Shown: positions 36,481-48,270 of the stretch, one piece after another
Layout of the letters: each line of letters begins with the position of its first letter
How positions within the stretch are numbered: the stretch's first letter is position 1
NCBI GenBank assembly: GCA_963930655.1
Contig: OZ005603.1
Span: 21,714,201-21,778,200, forward strand
Length of the DNA: 64,000 nt
Direction: 5' to 3'
Source: Myrica gale
Taxonomy: Eukaryota > Streptophyta > Magnoliopsida > Fagales > Myricaceae
Notes under the pieces: model-generated
The model's database searches: none
Seen by the model: only the letters and a program-made list of their open reading frames with translations
Told to the model about the DNA's origin: nothing
Program-made: the position numbers and the translations under genes

Positions 36481-36663
36481 CGATAAAGCTGAGATTGGGA
36501 ATGTCAGTCCCAAAAATGAAGAAGCTCTTGATGAGGCGAAGCTCAGCGGTCAACGACTTGCTGGAGGGGAGAAATAGAGAGGGAAAGAAAAAGGGAGGAG
36601 CAGCGAGAGAGGGCAAGGAGAAGAATTTGACAAAGGGCTATGGTTGCAGGAGCAAGAAGCCTC
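36481..36663 (-). other. Possible captured 5' exon in the CACTA element
   Basis: On the minus strand a pyrimidine-rich leader is followed by an open stretch reading LTAELRLIKSFFIFGTDIPN and ends TTATCGCCAG|GTATATATG, a good donor. It lies upstream, in the same orientation, of the makorin-like exon. I do not recognise the peptide, and it may be a 5' UTR. Confidence 0.35.
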
Positions 36664-39600
36664 AGTGCTAAGTGATAACCGCGCGAAAGACGATTTGATT
36701 TTTAACTTTTCGTAACAGTACCTTGTTCCTTTTAGTAACGGGAGTAATAAGTGACACTAACTTTTTACCTTTAGTGACCGTAGAAGAATTTGGTCATTAA
36801 AACTTGAATTTTTAGCGACAAAACGGAAAAAGCCGGTGGTTGTACCTTGAATTTCTTGTAGTGCATGGTGATTTTTTTTTATCTTCCATTTGCATTAAAT
36901 TAGTATATTTAAACAGCAGAGAAAATTAATAAATGCAAAAAACGATAGAAAAGTCCGAGTGGGTCCCAAAGGATGGAGGACATACACAAGGGTTACCATT
37001 GTTGCGAAGTTGAAAGTAAGAGTACTGCAATGAACGACCTCACAAAAACCAGATAGAGCTGTTGTCACGCCCCGAACGCTAGCCCGAAGGGGGTTAATGA
37101 CAGCCGCGAACATTCACTCAATGAATGTTCCAGCGTTTTCTCTTAATCTTGCAGCGGATTTTTTTTTTCTTTCTGCACAAAAACACCTACAACTGAGAGA
37201 GATGGGCCAAAGAGATTTACATAAACTTCAACTTACACAATTGACTACAACGGCAATAGTGAAAGCATCCAAATTACATGTCATGTCTGCATGGCTGAAG
37301 TACAAGTCCTAAGGGATTCCAACAAAACCTTTATATGGACTTACTCATAACATATATGTAATACATCTTGAATCCTTATACACATAACATAGACATTCAT
37401 AGGATGTCTGATAAGCGTTCTTAGTACTTCCTATGAACTCTTCAACTTCTGTTTCTGATAACCACGACTAAGATACTAGACATCAAAAACCTTGAACTCT
37501 ACTAGTCCGAATAACCCATGACCACCACACAACGGAGGCTCATGACGACTCTTCAAAATTACAACTAACCTTTAATGAAACAACAAAGAGAGATGAGGAC
37601 GTTCCCATCGGTCCCTCTTCTAGATTTTCCCACCTGAATTGTTATCTAGAATGATACAATTTAAAACATCTGTGAGTCGAAAGACTCAGTAAGGAATTAT
37701 AATTAAAACATGAGCTTGAAATCATGGTTTGGAAATATGAACTTGAAATCGTGAGTTTGAAACCATGAACTTGTTCTTTGAGCTCATAATCTTGAACTTG
37801 AAATCATACACTTACTTTTAAACTTGAAATCATCATGAACTCGATATCATAATGAACTTAAAATCATGAGCATGCACTTGACTTAAAATCATAAGCATGC
37901 GCTTAAACTTGAAATAATTACAAACTTGAACATAATGTAATTCAAGTACAACTTGAAATATCATGAGCTTTAACTTGAAATAATCATAAACTTGAACTTT
38001 AAATATCATGTATACGTATGTAATTCATGCATGATCATGAATCGTGATGCACGTGTATGCCTCATGATTGCATATGCACATGCACTTGCTCTTGAAAACA
38101 TCTCTTATACTTATAAAGCTCTTTCTTTTGGAAAATCTTTTCCATTCTTATCCTATGGGCTACTTGAGCTCCATTTACCCCTGGCATCAGGGTTGTGCGT
38201 TCCCGTTGGAACTGTCCCCTATTTCCCTTGGGGACCTTACATATGGTCAAGCTAGCACACCTTCTCGCATTCGTCCTTCAGTGGCTAGACATGACCCTTG
38301 GAGGTTCACACCTTCTTGCAAGCATCCTTCAGTGTGATTGCACATACCTTCTGGACTACCCATCCTTCTTGCAAGCATCCTTTGGTATGGGTGTCCTAGG
38401 TGACATCCACCCTTCTCGTAAACGTCCTTCGGTATGGATGCACCTTCTTGACTTGGTACGGTACCGACCGACTTGGGTTCGTTAATTAACTTGTCATGAA
38501 ACTTGTCATAAAGTAGCATAAAAATGGTACTTTCATTTGCATAAAATTTCTCCTTCTTTCTTATGAGACAAATAAATGCAAATGCAATTGCTCATGACGT
38601 GCTCATGTCATGCTTGGTAATCAACTTATCATAAAATGCTTCTAATGCTCTTGACAGTTCGTGCTTAATAACAAATATCTCATAAACCTTTCATGTTTTC
38701 ATTTGCACAAAAACTTCTTTCATGCTTTCAAACAAATACGTATATGATGTCATGCTTGTTGAGAAACAACTTGTCATGCGTGGTTATAAACATGTTATGC
38801 TTATTCATAAAAACATGCTGTGTATCATTCCAGTTTTGTAAAGCGTAAGTTGTTACTTACTATTTTCACTTACAAACGTAAGCTCCTCATACCTTCGCTT
38901 TCTTGAGTGTTGAACGTCACGTTACCTACAATGGATCATACTAGTGTTATTCAAAGGCTCACTAGACGTATAGAGTAATCAATCAATTACTCACACTTCA
39001 TCATACAAAATCGTCCATATTCTTGACTCCTAGTTGGTCATCTTACAACACAAGGTATTTTCTTAAGGATGCCGAAGCCATAAGAATTGAGTTCTAACTG
39101 ACCTTGACACTAATTTTCATAGCATATCAAAATTCTAACTAATTTGGAGTCCGTTTGCCACTTGAAACCTTTACCCGAAAATACAGCTGCTGAGAACGTC
39201 CAAGCGGGCAGCCCTGACGTCTCCAACTTAAAAATTCATAACTTCAAAACCATAGCTCCAAATTACATGAAATTTGTCTTGAAATATTCATCTTTAATAG
39301 GTCTAAATTGGGGGTAAAATTTACCACGGCAGAATGTGCTATTCATTTTCATAAACACTTCATATTAGACAATAATCTTACAACAACACTCTTGCTGATT
39401 CCAGCTCGGCCCTCCATTTTCAAAATACTACCACTCATCCATCATATCTCTAACTCACATGAAATTTACCTTAAAACGTCCCTCTTTCTTAAACTTACAA
39501 TTCAAGATCAACCTCGTAAAATTTGGACTTAAACTAATCCCTCAAAAGGGTGCTCGAAATGAGTTGACATTCCGGACGTGCAAGGCTGCTGGCAGCTTGA

Positions 39601-40436
39601 CGTCCGGGCCTCGAACAACACATATCTCATTCGATAATTATCGGAATCCTCCAAGGTATGACTTAAAATCTTCCTACTTCCTAGGCCTACAATCTGGGAT
39701 CCACTTAAGTTCATGGGATAAATCATAATGCATCAGAACACACTCTCAATTCGTGAAATCTGCATAGGCAAATTCAAGCAACGACAGTAATCTTTTTAAC
39801 GTTCCAAACTTCCAACAACCAAAACTCTAATCTCTTCATGACACAACCAACATCCAAGGTTAATTTAGCATCTCATAACAGCAACCATCATCTCACGTTC
39901 CTTAACAAAACTTTGATTCCATCTTCATCAAGCTATACTATTGCATTTGCCCATTTCTTTTGGGCTTTTTATCAAACACGTAGGGTGTAACATTTGTTCT
40001 CTTGAACATCTTTCAGATCTGACCATGTGTCAAACACTTAGGGCTTGGTGGTTATCAACAAGACTCATATACATACAACCTAATACATCAACCAATAGAT
40101 TAGGCCATACATACTCAAAATAGATCTCAGCCCTCTTTTAGGCTTTTCATCAAACACCTAGGGTGCAGCAAGCAATCTCTCTTTCTCTTGAACATATTTT
40201 CTTTTTCAGATCTGACCATAACTCTCCATGGTTCCACATACAACCCATACTACTCTTTAAAGCTCACTATTCTTTAAAGCTTACTAGATCTACATTTTCT
40301 TCAAATAACACATATGAACACAACACATACAAGGAGAAAATCAAACAAACTTCACAACCAACAACCATTAAAGGAAAGAAGAGAAAATGAGAAAAATGAA
40401 TGATGGCTTGGTCGGCCAAGAAGGGCTGAAATCCCT

Positions 40437-40535
40437 CACCTTCTTCTCTCTCTTTCTTTCTCTTCTTCCTTTTCCTTCTTCTTTTCTTCTTCTTCTCCTT
40501 CTTCTTTCTTTCTCCTTCTTCTTCTTCTTCTTGTT
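40437..40535. repeat. CTT/CTTT-rich low-complexity tract
   Basis: Pyrimidine-only tract, mostly CTT and CTTT units. The reverse-complement equivalent (GAAGAAGG-rich) appears at 63930-64000, consistent with both being parts of the same LTR family. Confidence 0.9.
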
Positions 40536-40701
40536 CGGGTGAGCTAGGGCAAAATGATTTGTGGGAAAGGGGGGGGGGTTGCCTTATACGTAAAGGGCTT
40601 GGGGAAAAGACAAGGCTGCCCTCCCTTATTTCCCCCCTTTTCACATGAATTCCACCTCAACCATTTTCACATCCCGATAAAATTTCGGAATGTAGTTAGA
40701 T

Positions 40702-40965
40702 GTGTCGACACCATCACTCAAGGTGTCGACACTTTCAACACTTTTAGTTAGATGTGTCGACACCCTCACTCAAGGTGTCGACACTTCCAACACTTAGTCA
40801 AAGTGGAAAAATGTAAACTCTCGGGTTTTAGTTAGATGTGTCGACACCATCACTCAAGGTGTCGACACTTCCAACACTTGGTCAAAATTCACTGGAGTTC
40901 CGGAAAAATGCACACTTTTGGGTTGTAGTCTAATGTGTCGACACCATCACTCAAGGTGTCGACAC
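40702..40965. repeat. Four pairs of the palindrome GTGTCGACAC, 21 bp apart
   Basis: Perfect 10-bp palindromes start at 40702/40723, 40754/40775, 40838/40859 and 40935/40956. In every pair the two starts are exactly 21 bp apart with an 11-bp spacer. Pair-to-pair steps are 52, 84 and 97 bp. They sit near the end of the LTR that is its 5' side when read on the minus strand (U3), where transcription-factor sites lie. Confidence 0.95.
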
Positions 40966-41188
40966 TTACAACAAAAAAATCACTAATTTAATCATACATA
41001 CATTTGCAATAATACATACTTAAGAGGTCATAAGCAATAACTTGACAGACCTAAAATCGGGGTCTCACAGCTGCTCTATAATTTGCTGACTTAGATGATA
41101 CAAGTTGAGGATAAAAATACATAACATACATTATATGCTATAAGATTCACATTCTTAGTAATTAACACGGATAATATTAAATTTTGTA

Positions 41189-41190
<2 letters not shown>

Positions 41191-41236
<46 letters not shown>
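41191..41236. repeat. (AT)n microsatellite
   Basis: A pure AT dinucleotide run of about 22 repeats, just beyond the end of the 4.0-kb solo LTR. Confidence 0.95.
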
Positions 41237-41239
<3 letters not shown>

Positions 41240-41570
41240 TATCTTTTTCTAAATTAAACTATTCAATTCATATAGTAAATTGAAGAGGATCTTGATTCCT
41301 AAAGATTACCATTGCTTGAAATCATTATATGATAGTCTTATTGTTGCCAAGATAAATATCAGAGTTTTCTAGCTAGTGGTCTCATACTATAACATGTAGA
41401 GACACCACTCAACCTAAAAGTTTAGACTTAAAGGTTTGGGTTCAGTTATGTTATATTTACCACCTACACTTGTGACATCTTTTCAATCTATGACCATACC
41501 TTTTAGTTTCTTACCGTACACATGATGGTTCATTTTGGTACTATCTGGAACCAAGAATTTCATTCTAGAA

Positions 41571-41615
41571 TGGAACCGAAATTTTCGAAAACGGAATCCG
41601 AAAATTTCGGTTCCA
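41571..41615. repeat. Perfect 17-bp inverted repeat (TGGAACCGAAATTTTCG)
   Basis: The arms at 41571-41587 and 41599-41615 surround an 11-nt loop. The [24 protein letters not shown] composition resembles subterminal repeats of plant hAT elements, but no complete element was delimited. Confidence 0.85.
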
Positions 41616-42133
41616 TTAGTGGTAAAAGTACTTGATTTTCAGCCAAAGGTACTCTGGCAGCGTCAGGAAGTGAGAAATCTGAGGGAGATGTCTCCATGTA
41701 ATAGAAGTTATGATTACATTGTCCGGCTTTTGGTTCTATTGCTTTTCACAATACTGGAGAGGATAAAATATATCTTTGGAAGTTATCAAGTGCCGCCTAT
41801 AAAGGGAAACCTGGATTCCAAACATATGAATTTTGAATGTTCTCCTCGCAACCATTTCTTTTCTGCTCCTACGCACTCTTCCTTTTTCAAGCTGAGAATA
41901 GCGTGGGAGGGTTCTATTCAGGACCTATCGATAGACTGGCTCCAAGTTCAACAAATGCAGACAAGAGCCGGAGAAAGGACAATCAGCGACATGATCACCA
42001 TCGAACAATATTTAGTGTATATGGAAACCTCCTGAATGTTGAAACCAATAGGTTAGCTCGTATTGGACCTTTCAAAGGGTGCATAAGCGGTGGAAGTGAA
42101 ATTCCTGTCGTACGGACACTACAAGAAAAAACA

Positions 42134-42165
42134 CTTTGGGTGACAAAAAAATTTGTCACCCAAAG
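42134..42165. repeat. 14-bp hairpin at the CACTA left end
   Basis: CTTTGGGTGACAAA at 42134-42147 is followed after 4 nt by its exact complement TTTGTCACCCAAAG at 42152-42165, just inside the TIR. Confidence 0.9.
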
Positions 42166-42946
42166 TACAAATTTCGTCACCTAAGGTTTTGGGTGATAAA
42201 ACCGGGTTGTCACATAAAGCCCGTTAGGCAATGTTTTAGGTGACGATTTTCGTGTTTTGTCACTCAAAACAATTCGGACGGTTTATAAACCTGTCCGAAC
42301 GGTTTGGTGCCATACTGACAAAATTCAAAATCGTCATGCCTAGTAAAGTCCATCAGTTCACATGAGCTGTGCGAACGTTCTCTCTATACGTTCGCACATC
42401 TTATGTGAATTAATCCGAAGTGACGAAATACATTTTATCACTCACTAAACGTCTGCACCGTTGTATGTCCACGTCCGCACAGTAATGTACAAGAGTACGG
42501 ATGCATTTGGGAAGACGTCTCGCACCATAGTTTCATTATGACAAAAAAAATTTTGTCATCTAAAATTTTCGTGCAAACCTTTAAGTATACAGTTTGGACT
42601 CCGTTTATGTTGAACACGTTCGAACGTCGTGTGGTACAGTTCGGACAGTTTCTTAATTTAAGAACGTGTGGACGCGATAGTTCAGAGTAGCGAATTTAAA
42701 GCAAAGTGTGCAGACAGATAGTTATGCGTACGCACGCTAGCAACGAAAAATATCCGTGCGAACGCCATGTAACAAACGTTCGAATGGGTTTCTATATATT
42801 TGAATTAATTTAAATAAAATTTATGAAATAATATAAATATGAAGATATTTAGTGCTCATAATATAATAAAATATCTATAAATATGCAATCGTTATTAAAA
42901 GTAAATAAAATACATAATGGATAAGTATTGGTAAAAATACATAAAT

Positions 42947-43324
42947 CTACCCAAATTTTCGTTTGGGTGTCGAACGAGATTGCATCTGTCTCATATGCTC
43001 CATTAGCTGCTCACGCATCTGCTCCACCATTAGTTGCATCCTTCGTTCTTGTGTTCCACTAGGTTCTTTTGCTGCTCCGTTATCATCTTCTAGTGTTCTT
43101 CGTCTTTTTTCCGTTGCTACTCCGCCATCATCTTCATCAGCTCTTCGTCTTTCTTCCGTTGTTGCTCCTCCATCATCTGCAAATGAATTATAAATTGAAA
43201 CGAATAGAGAAAAATGCACAATAGAAACGCAAAAATTTAATTTAAACGATAAATGTACTTTAGTCCTCGAAGTAATATTCTTCAGAATCACTACGATCTT
43301 CACCAAACGATTCCGAGGAATCAT
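42947..43324 (-). pseudogene. CACTA second-gene C-terminal fragment, probable
   Basis: A 125-codon minus-strand frame ends with a Met/Gln-rich, coiled-coil-like tail (MLVEQMREQLMEHMRQMQ type, near 42965-43040) preceded by acidic repeats around DDGG. Plant CACTA elements often have a TNPA/Ptta-like product ending in such a tail. There is no start or clear splice context, so the assignment is tentative. Confidence 0.4.
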
Positions 43325-43562
43325 CGCTTCCTTCTACTTCACGTTGTTGTGGACCACTCTCATCGGTTACCGGCAGATAAGCCTCGACGTCATTTCTAGT
43401 CAACGGGATCATGTCAAATGAGCTAAAGTCCACAAAAAGCTCAATAGACTCATTCTCCTGGTATGCTTCACGGTTCGACGGTCCTTCTCCATCTTCACTA
43501 GCTTCCTCTTCAATAGGTGGAATATCATACGTGTTTCTAGGGGTAATCTTTTGAACAATCTT

Positions 43563-43835
43563 CTAGTGGCCACCCAACTTCATATCATCTATATAAAACA
43601 CTTGATTCCCCTGAGAAGCTAGCACGAACGGGTCATCTTTGTACCACTTTCGGGATGTGTTAATACTAACAAACCGGCCACTTTTATCAAGACCTAAATT
43701 TTGAGGACTCAATTCAAACCAGTCACATTTTAGTAAATAAACTAAATTCCCCCGCAAATAACACAACGTGTAAATATCCACGACCTGACAGTAAAAATCA
43801 ACATCTTCCCCATCATGGTCCCCCATAACAACCAC
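43563..43835 (-). pseudogene. DUF4216-like segment of the CACTA transposase
   Basis: The frame reads VDFYCQVVDIYTLCYLRGN, then KCDWFELSP and KDDPFVLASQGNQVFYIDD, matching the conserved core of the DUF4216 region found downstream of TNP2 in plant CACTA elements. It ends in a stop at 43563 and is cut off from the DUF4218 frame by shifts. Confidence 0.8.
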
Positions 43836-44396
43836 ACCACTATTCTGAGTGTTACGAAACTATTCACGAAAGACCGTGTGAAACCTAACTCCATTCACTA
43901 CACACCCAGAGTAACAAAGTGTCCGCTGATCCGGACCGGATGCTAATGCATACAAGTCATCCGAGATCGAGCCCAGATTTTTGTTGCGCATAGTTTGAAT
44001 CTAAAATAGTAAACACGTGTTAAGTATGAATCTAAAAAAAATAATCGATTAAAATTAAACATATAATAGGGATAAAATTAAAAAAATACCCGAGTTTTAA
44101 ACCATAACGAAAATTATTCTTTGTGCCTCCTATCAACATTTATTGGTGATTTCCTCCTCATCTCTTTCAAGTGCTCGCTATAAAGAAATAAGATATTTTA
44201 TAGTAAATTAAAATACTATAAGTATATAATGCCCATTAATAAATGCAAATATTCACATAAGCGCTTACTCTATAGGTTGGCTGATTTCTGAACAGTTGTT
44301 AAGTACGTACCACTGCGCTTTTATAAATTCATTTCTATTCAAATCTTGACCCCTACCAGCTCCCAGCGGTCAAACACTTTGAGTAAACACAGAAAA

Positions 44397-44913
44397 TCAA
44401 AAACTTCGATCATCAATGTGGGCGAAATTCAGATCTTTTCTATTAAATCTCGTCTCAACCGTACCAAGATACATTGAGCAAAAAGTTAAACATTCATTTA
44501 ACACATAATTATCTACTATTGAGCCCTCACACCGTGCCCTGTTCTTAACGAAACACTTCATCTTCCCCATATACCTCTCCATTGGATACATCCACTAAAA
44601 TTGAACTGGACCCCCAAGTTTCACCTCCCGAGGTAAATGAACAGCAAAATGAACCATAATAGTAAAAAATGATGGAGGGAATATATGTTCCAACTTGAAA
44701 AGAATCAATCCAATGTCCTTCTCTAATTGGTCCACAATGTCGATTCGTATTGTTCTTGAGCATAAGTCTCTGAAAAAATAAGCTCAACTCAGTCAACACT
44801 GTACATACTTCGTTTCCTAACAACCCGTGTATCATTGCCGGTAACAGTTGCAGCAACAAGACGTGTGAGTCGTGACTCTTCATACCCATTATCTTCCCTT
44901 CATTTATATTCAC
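44397..44913 (-). pseudogene. DUF4218-like segment of the CACTA transposase
   Basis: Two overlapping frames cover it. Motifs are MKSHDSHVLLLQLLPAMIHG, FFQRL, MYPMERYMGKMKCFVKNRAR and CEGSIVDNYVLNECLTFCS. The last two are the hallmark of this region. The frames overlap near 44545-44591, indicating a frameshift. Confidence 0.85.
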
Positions 44914-46280
44914 TCACCGAGATATGTTAGAGGCATACCCATCCAGAAACTTGACAGCCTTCAGCCATTCACAACACTTCTTACGTTCAGCCTTCGTTAA
45001 AGTAAATAATGTTAGAGGCATCACCTCCTGCTGATCCTGAAATTGCAAATGCAAATCCTTTTTAATGCCCATTAATGCTAAGTCTCGTCGAGCACTAGAA
45101 TTGTCTTTCTTCTTACAATCGACGTTCATCAAAGTTCCCAACACATTGTCACAAATATTCTTCTCGATGTGCATGACGTTCAAATTATGTCGAGATTTCA
45201 ACCCTGACCAGTAAGACAACTTAAAGAATATGTTGCGCTTCGACCAACTTAACTCAATGTCAGCCCGTTTTCTCTTCTTCCGAGTCTTCCCAAACGAACA
45301 TAACGGTACCGATTCACGTTGTTGAAGTATCTCCTCTCCAGTGACTTCTTCAGGCGCTGCTCTAAACTCTTTTCTTCCGTCAAATATGTCAACATCATGC
45401 TTCCACCCATGCATTGCAGGTAAATACCGGCGATGTCCCAAAAAATAATGTTTGCCCCCATGTTTCAAACAAAATGACGTTGTGTTCGCATTGCAATTAG
45501 GGCATGCTAACTATCATTTCGTACTCCAACTTGAGAGATTACCATAAGCCAGGAAGTCATTTATTGTTCAAAACAAAGCAACATGTAACTTGAATGAACT
45601 AGATACGGCCGCGTCGTACGTATGTATGTTATCGTAGCTAAATCCTAAATTCTTTCTTAACTTTTTCGGCTCATAATAAGATTTAGGAAGTGTCTCCCCT
45701 CCGGCAAAGCATTTTTTATCAATCTCAACACATCTTCAAATGCCTTTAGAGTCAAATTATTCTCTGACTTCACATTAAGTAACCTAACAATGAAAGACAA
45801 CTTGGAGTACTTCTTACCCTCGGGATACAACTCTCACTCAGCATCTACCCATAACTTGGTATAAGCAGAAAATCTGTCGCCAGACCCAGACTGGACTGTT
45901 TCAGGACTCGGTATATTCTCATCAACCCCTGCTCCCGCCTCAAAATCTTCTAATATGTCTCTCAAATCATCATTTATGTTTCCCTCAGAGTCATCGCTGC
46001 CCGGATCAGGTTCTAAATTCACCACCCGGTTACGAACTTCTGAAATTGACTCTCCGTGAAACACCTAATGAGTGTAACTCTGGTCAAACCCAATTATGAA
46101 TAAATGATCCTCAATCTCGTCCACACGTTGGAACAACACATTCTTACATCTTTTACATGGACATCTTATCAGACCCCAACTATCTGCATAACTACGGGCA
46201 TCACTCATAAAATCACGAACACCATCACTATACTTCTGAATTTTGAGTCTATCAGCCTCATAAATCCAGCTTTTGTCCAT
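44914..46280 (-). pseudogene. TNP2-type CACTA transposase, internally deleted
   Basis: Frame 46065-46280 begins MDKSWIYEADR and has CPCKRCKN, the Transpos_assoc start. The stretch at 45480-45830 reads GGETLPKSYYEPKKLRKNLG, then jumps to TINDFLAYGNLS, so the part between, normally well over 100 residues, is missing. Frame 44914-45468 gives KHYFLGHRRYLP and RHNLNVMHIEKNICDNVLGT, the C-terminal part of Transposase_21. The deletion plus stops make it a pseudogene. Confidence 0.88.
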
Positions 46281-47580
46281 ATTGTTCCTTCAAAGACGAA
46301 AACACAAACAATAATGCAAACAATAATGACATTCATACTCAACTCTAATTTCTTCAAGTGATAGCTCATATCTCATTCAAGTTTACAATATCATGTACTG
46401 CACGTAAATGACCTGACCATTGTGATCGATGCTTTTGAAATTTAGACAGCATTTCCTCTAGTCCCCAGATACACGCCTACAACATTGAGCCTAAGCACCC
46501 ACCATTTAAGGCAAATGTGTAAGTTCAATGCTGAATGTGTATATGAAGGACAAAATGAGATTTGCATCGAAATTTCTAAACACATATGTCACAACAGCAG
46601 ATACAATTATGCACATTACGCATATTGTAAACTCAAATTGTCCATAACGTGGACAATTCAAGAATTACATGTAGTTCGTGTATCCGAACTTCGTGTAATT
46701 CTTAAATGGGGTATAAGGCTACTAAATGAATGCATAACATAACAACAAATACCGCTCGGACGTAACTAACGGTTCGAACCTCATACAAAGACGTTCAGAC
46801 GTGTTTTGCAAAGCGTCCGAGCCAAAAAAATAGAGTCCGGATGGCAAATCAACCATCCGGACTGCGATTGTCGAACAGAACACTTCTTCGATGCACAAAC
46901 TCAATTTTCAGTCCAACAACCTTGTCAAAATCAACCCAAATCACAAACACTTCAATATAAACACATCACAACCAACCCCAAACTCCGTTACTATTATTTT
47001 AGAACCTAAGATTTCGAAAAACACATGCCTTGATATATGAAAATACAAGTTTTTCATCCAAAAACATTTCAATTTAAAAACCACTAACCTCAAATGCAAT
47101 CCAACGATCTTTTTTAAAAGATATGTTCTTTTCACACCCTCTTCAATGAGATTGAACGCCCAAAATCAGCTCTCTGTTTCTCCTCGGGCTCAAATCTTCT
47201 CCTTTCCTTTTTTTCAGTTTTTCCTTCACTATCCGCGAATTTGTAACTTTCATACGCTTGAAACACGTTCGGGCACATAAAAGGAAGTTCATACGCATAC
47301 GTGTATTAGTTTTCGAGGGAATTCATGCCGCCAAAATTTTCATATACGTCCGCACGAGTATAACACGTCCGAACTTCCTCTTACAGTTCAACACACCGTT
47401 TTAGTAATTCTCAAACGACAGCGTATGCTCATTAACATTAACGTTCGGACGGTATTTTGAATTTCGGGAGTCCCGACTGTATAAAATTGTGTTCTGACGG
47501 TATTCTTTTATATAACACGACACCGTTCGATTTTACTTTAAACCGTCCGGACGGATAAATTAAGGTCCAAATGTTTATGG

Positions 47581-48270
47581 AAAATTTTGATTTTTTTTCT
47601 TTTTTTAATTAACTTTATTAGCAAATTTTAAATAACAAATATAGTTAATAAAATAAAGGGAATTTGACAATTTAGTCCCTGGGTTTATACCCCTTTGGCA
47701 AATAAGTCCCTGGATTTCAAAATTCAAAATTTTAGTCCTTGGGTTTTCGTTGTTTGACAAAATGGTCCTTCCGTTAGTGTGTCGTCCATATGCTTAACGG
47801 ATTTGAAGCGGTTGATATGCTACACGTCAGCAATTTGTACCGTTGTTTGACAAAATGTGTTTATTTAAAAAATAAACTTGGTGAGAAAAATCGATCGACA
47901 TTTTTCTAAACACTCACAGAGAAGAACTTTATCTCAAGGCATAAGGCTTCCATCTTTTAGCCTTGAATCTGAAGGGTGGAATTCACAAGGAGACTCTGGT
48001 AGCATCCTGAACGACTTGAAATCAGTGTTCGTGATTCGTGGATCGTGGGGCTGTAAGACGAGCGACCAATATTCCTGCAAACTAGAGATTCCGCATAAAG
48101 TATTTCGGATACCCACTCCGTTTAAGTAAGATCTAACAAATGGCTTTAGCATGTCTACATGGGTGTTCTACCCACAAGAGGTAAAATTGCTATTGTATTC
48201 AAATAATCTCTCCTATTGTAGCCAAATTCTATAAACCAAACACCACAGTAAAACTTGTTTTGGTTCAAAG
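47581..48270. other. Intergenic, includes a MITE-like TTTAGTCCCTGGG fragment
   Basis: At about 47665-47790 the phrase AATTTAGTCCCTGGGTTT and related lines recur (AGTCCCTGGATTT, TAGTCCTTGGGTTTT). Such strings are common in plant foldback elements. The reverse-complement arm was not found, so it is only a fragment. Confidence 0.4.

Larger units (their letters stand above)
30440..36863. mobile_element. Non-autonomous CACTA element with captured gene sequence
   Basis: The ends are CACTACAAGAAAT and ATTTCTTGTAGTG, a perfect 13-bp TIR, flanked by the 3-bp duplication CAT (30437-30439 and 36864-36866) as in CACTA elements. The span is 6424 bp. Subtracting the nested solo LTR and its duplication leaves about 2.64 kb. 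No transposase is present. The right half (35200-36660) includes host-like sequence on the minus strand, among it a makorin-like exon. The left and right subterminal sequences differ (GTCGTGGC-type versus TTAGTGACC-type motifs). Confidence 0.85.
37063..41069 (-). repeat. Solo LTR, 4.0 kb, with paired palindrome array
   Basis: It begins TGTCACGCCCCGAACG and ends CGGGGTCTCACA on the plus strand. The flanks GCTGT (37058-37062) and GCTGC (41070-41074) form a 5-bp duplication with one transition. It shares GAAAGACTCAGTAAGG and GGGTTGTGCGTTCCC with the LTRs at 13670 and 31408, but its right third differs and instead carries CT-rich DNA (40437-40535) and four pairs of GTGTCGACAC (40702-40965). It has no coding region. 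It is the same subfamily as the LTR beginning at 63181, in opposite orientation. Confidence 0.85.
41075..42116. other. Unassigned sequence with (AT)n and an inverted repeat
   Basis: An AT microsatellite spans about 41191-41236. A perfect 17-bp inverted repeat lies at 41571-41615. From about 41640 to 42110 the sequence is less AT-rich and holds overlapping open frames of 115 and 166 codons that match nothing I know. This could be the end of a host gene or a captured fragment broken by the adjacent CACTA insertion. Confidence 0.35.
42117..47580 (-). mobile_element. CACTA (En/Spm-type) transposon, decayed
   Basis: The left end is CACTACAAGAAAAAA at 42117. Subterminal stretches at 42120-42790 and 46740-47570 are rich in the motif CGTTCGGACGG and variants, as expected for CACTA subterminal repeats. 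Between them lie minus-strand transposase remnants (Transpos_assoc, TNP2-type transposase, DUF4218 and DUF4216 regions). No matching TIR was found at the right edge, so that end is truncated or mutated and its coordinate is approximate. The 3 bp outside the left TIR are GGA. Confidence 0.85.

Noticed and set aside
40267..40644. 125-codon Lys/Glu-rich minus-strand frame
   Set aside because: Translation of the CTT-rich tract in the LTR; the charged run is low-complexity.
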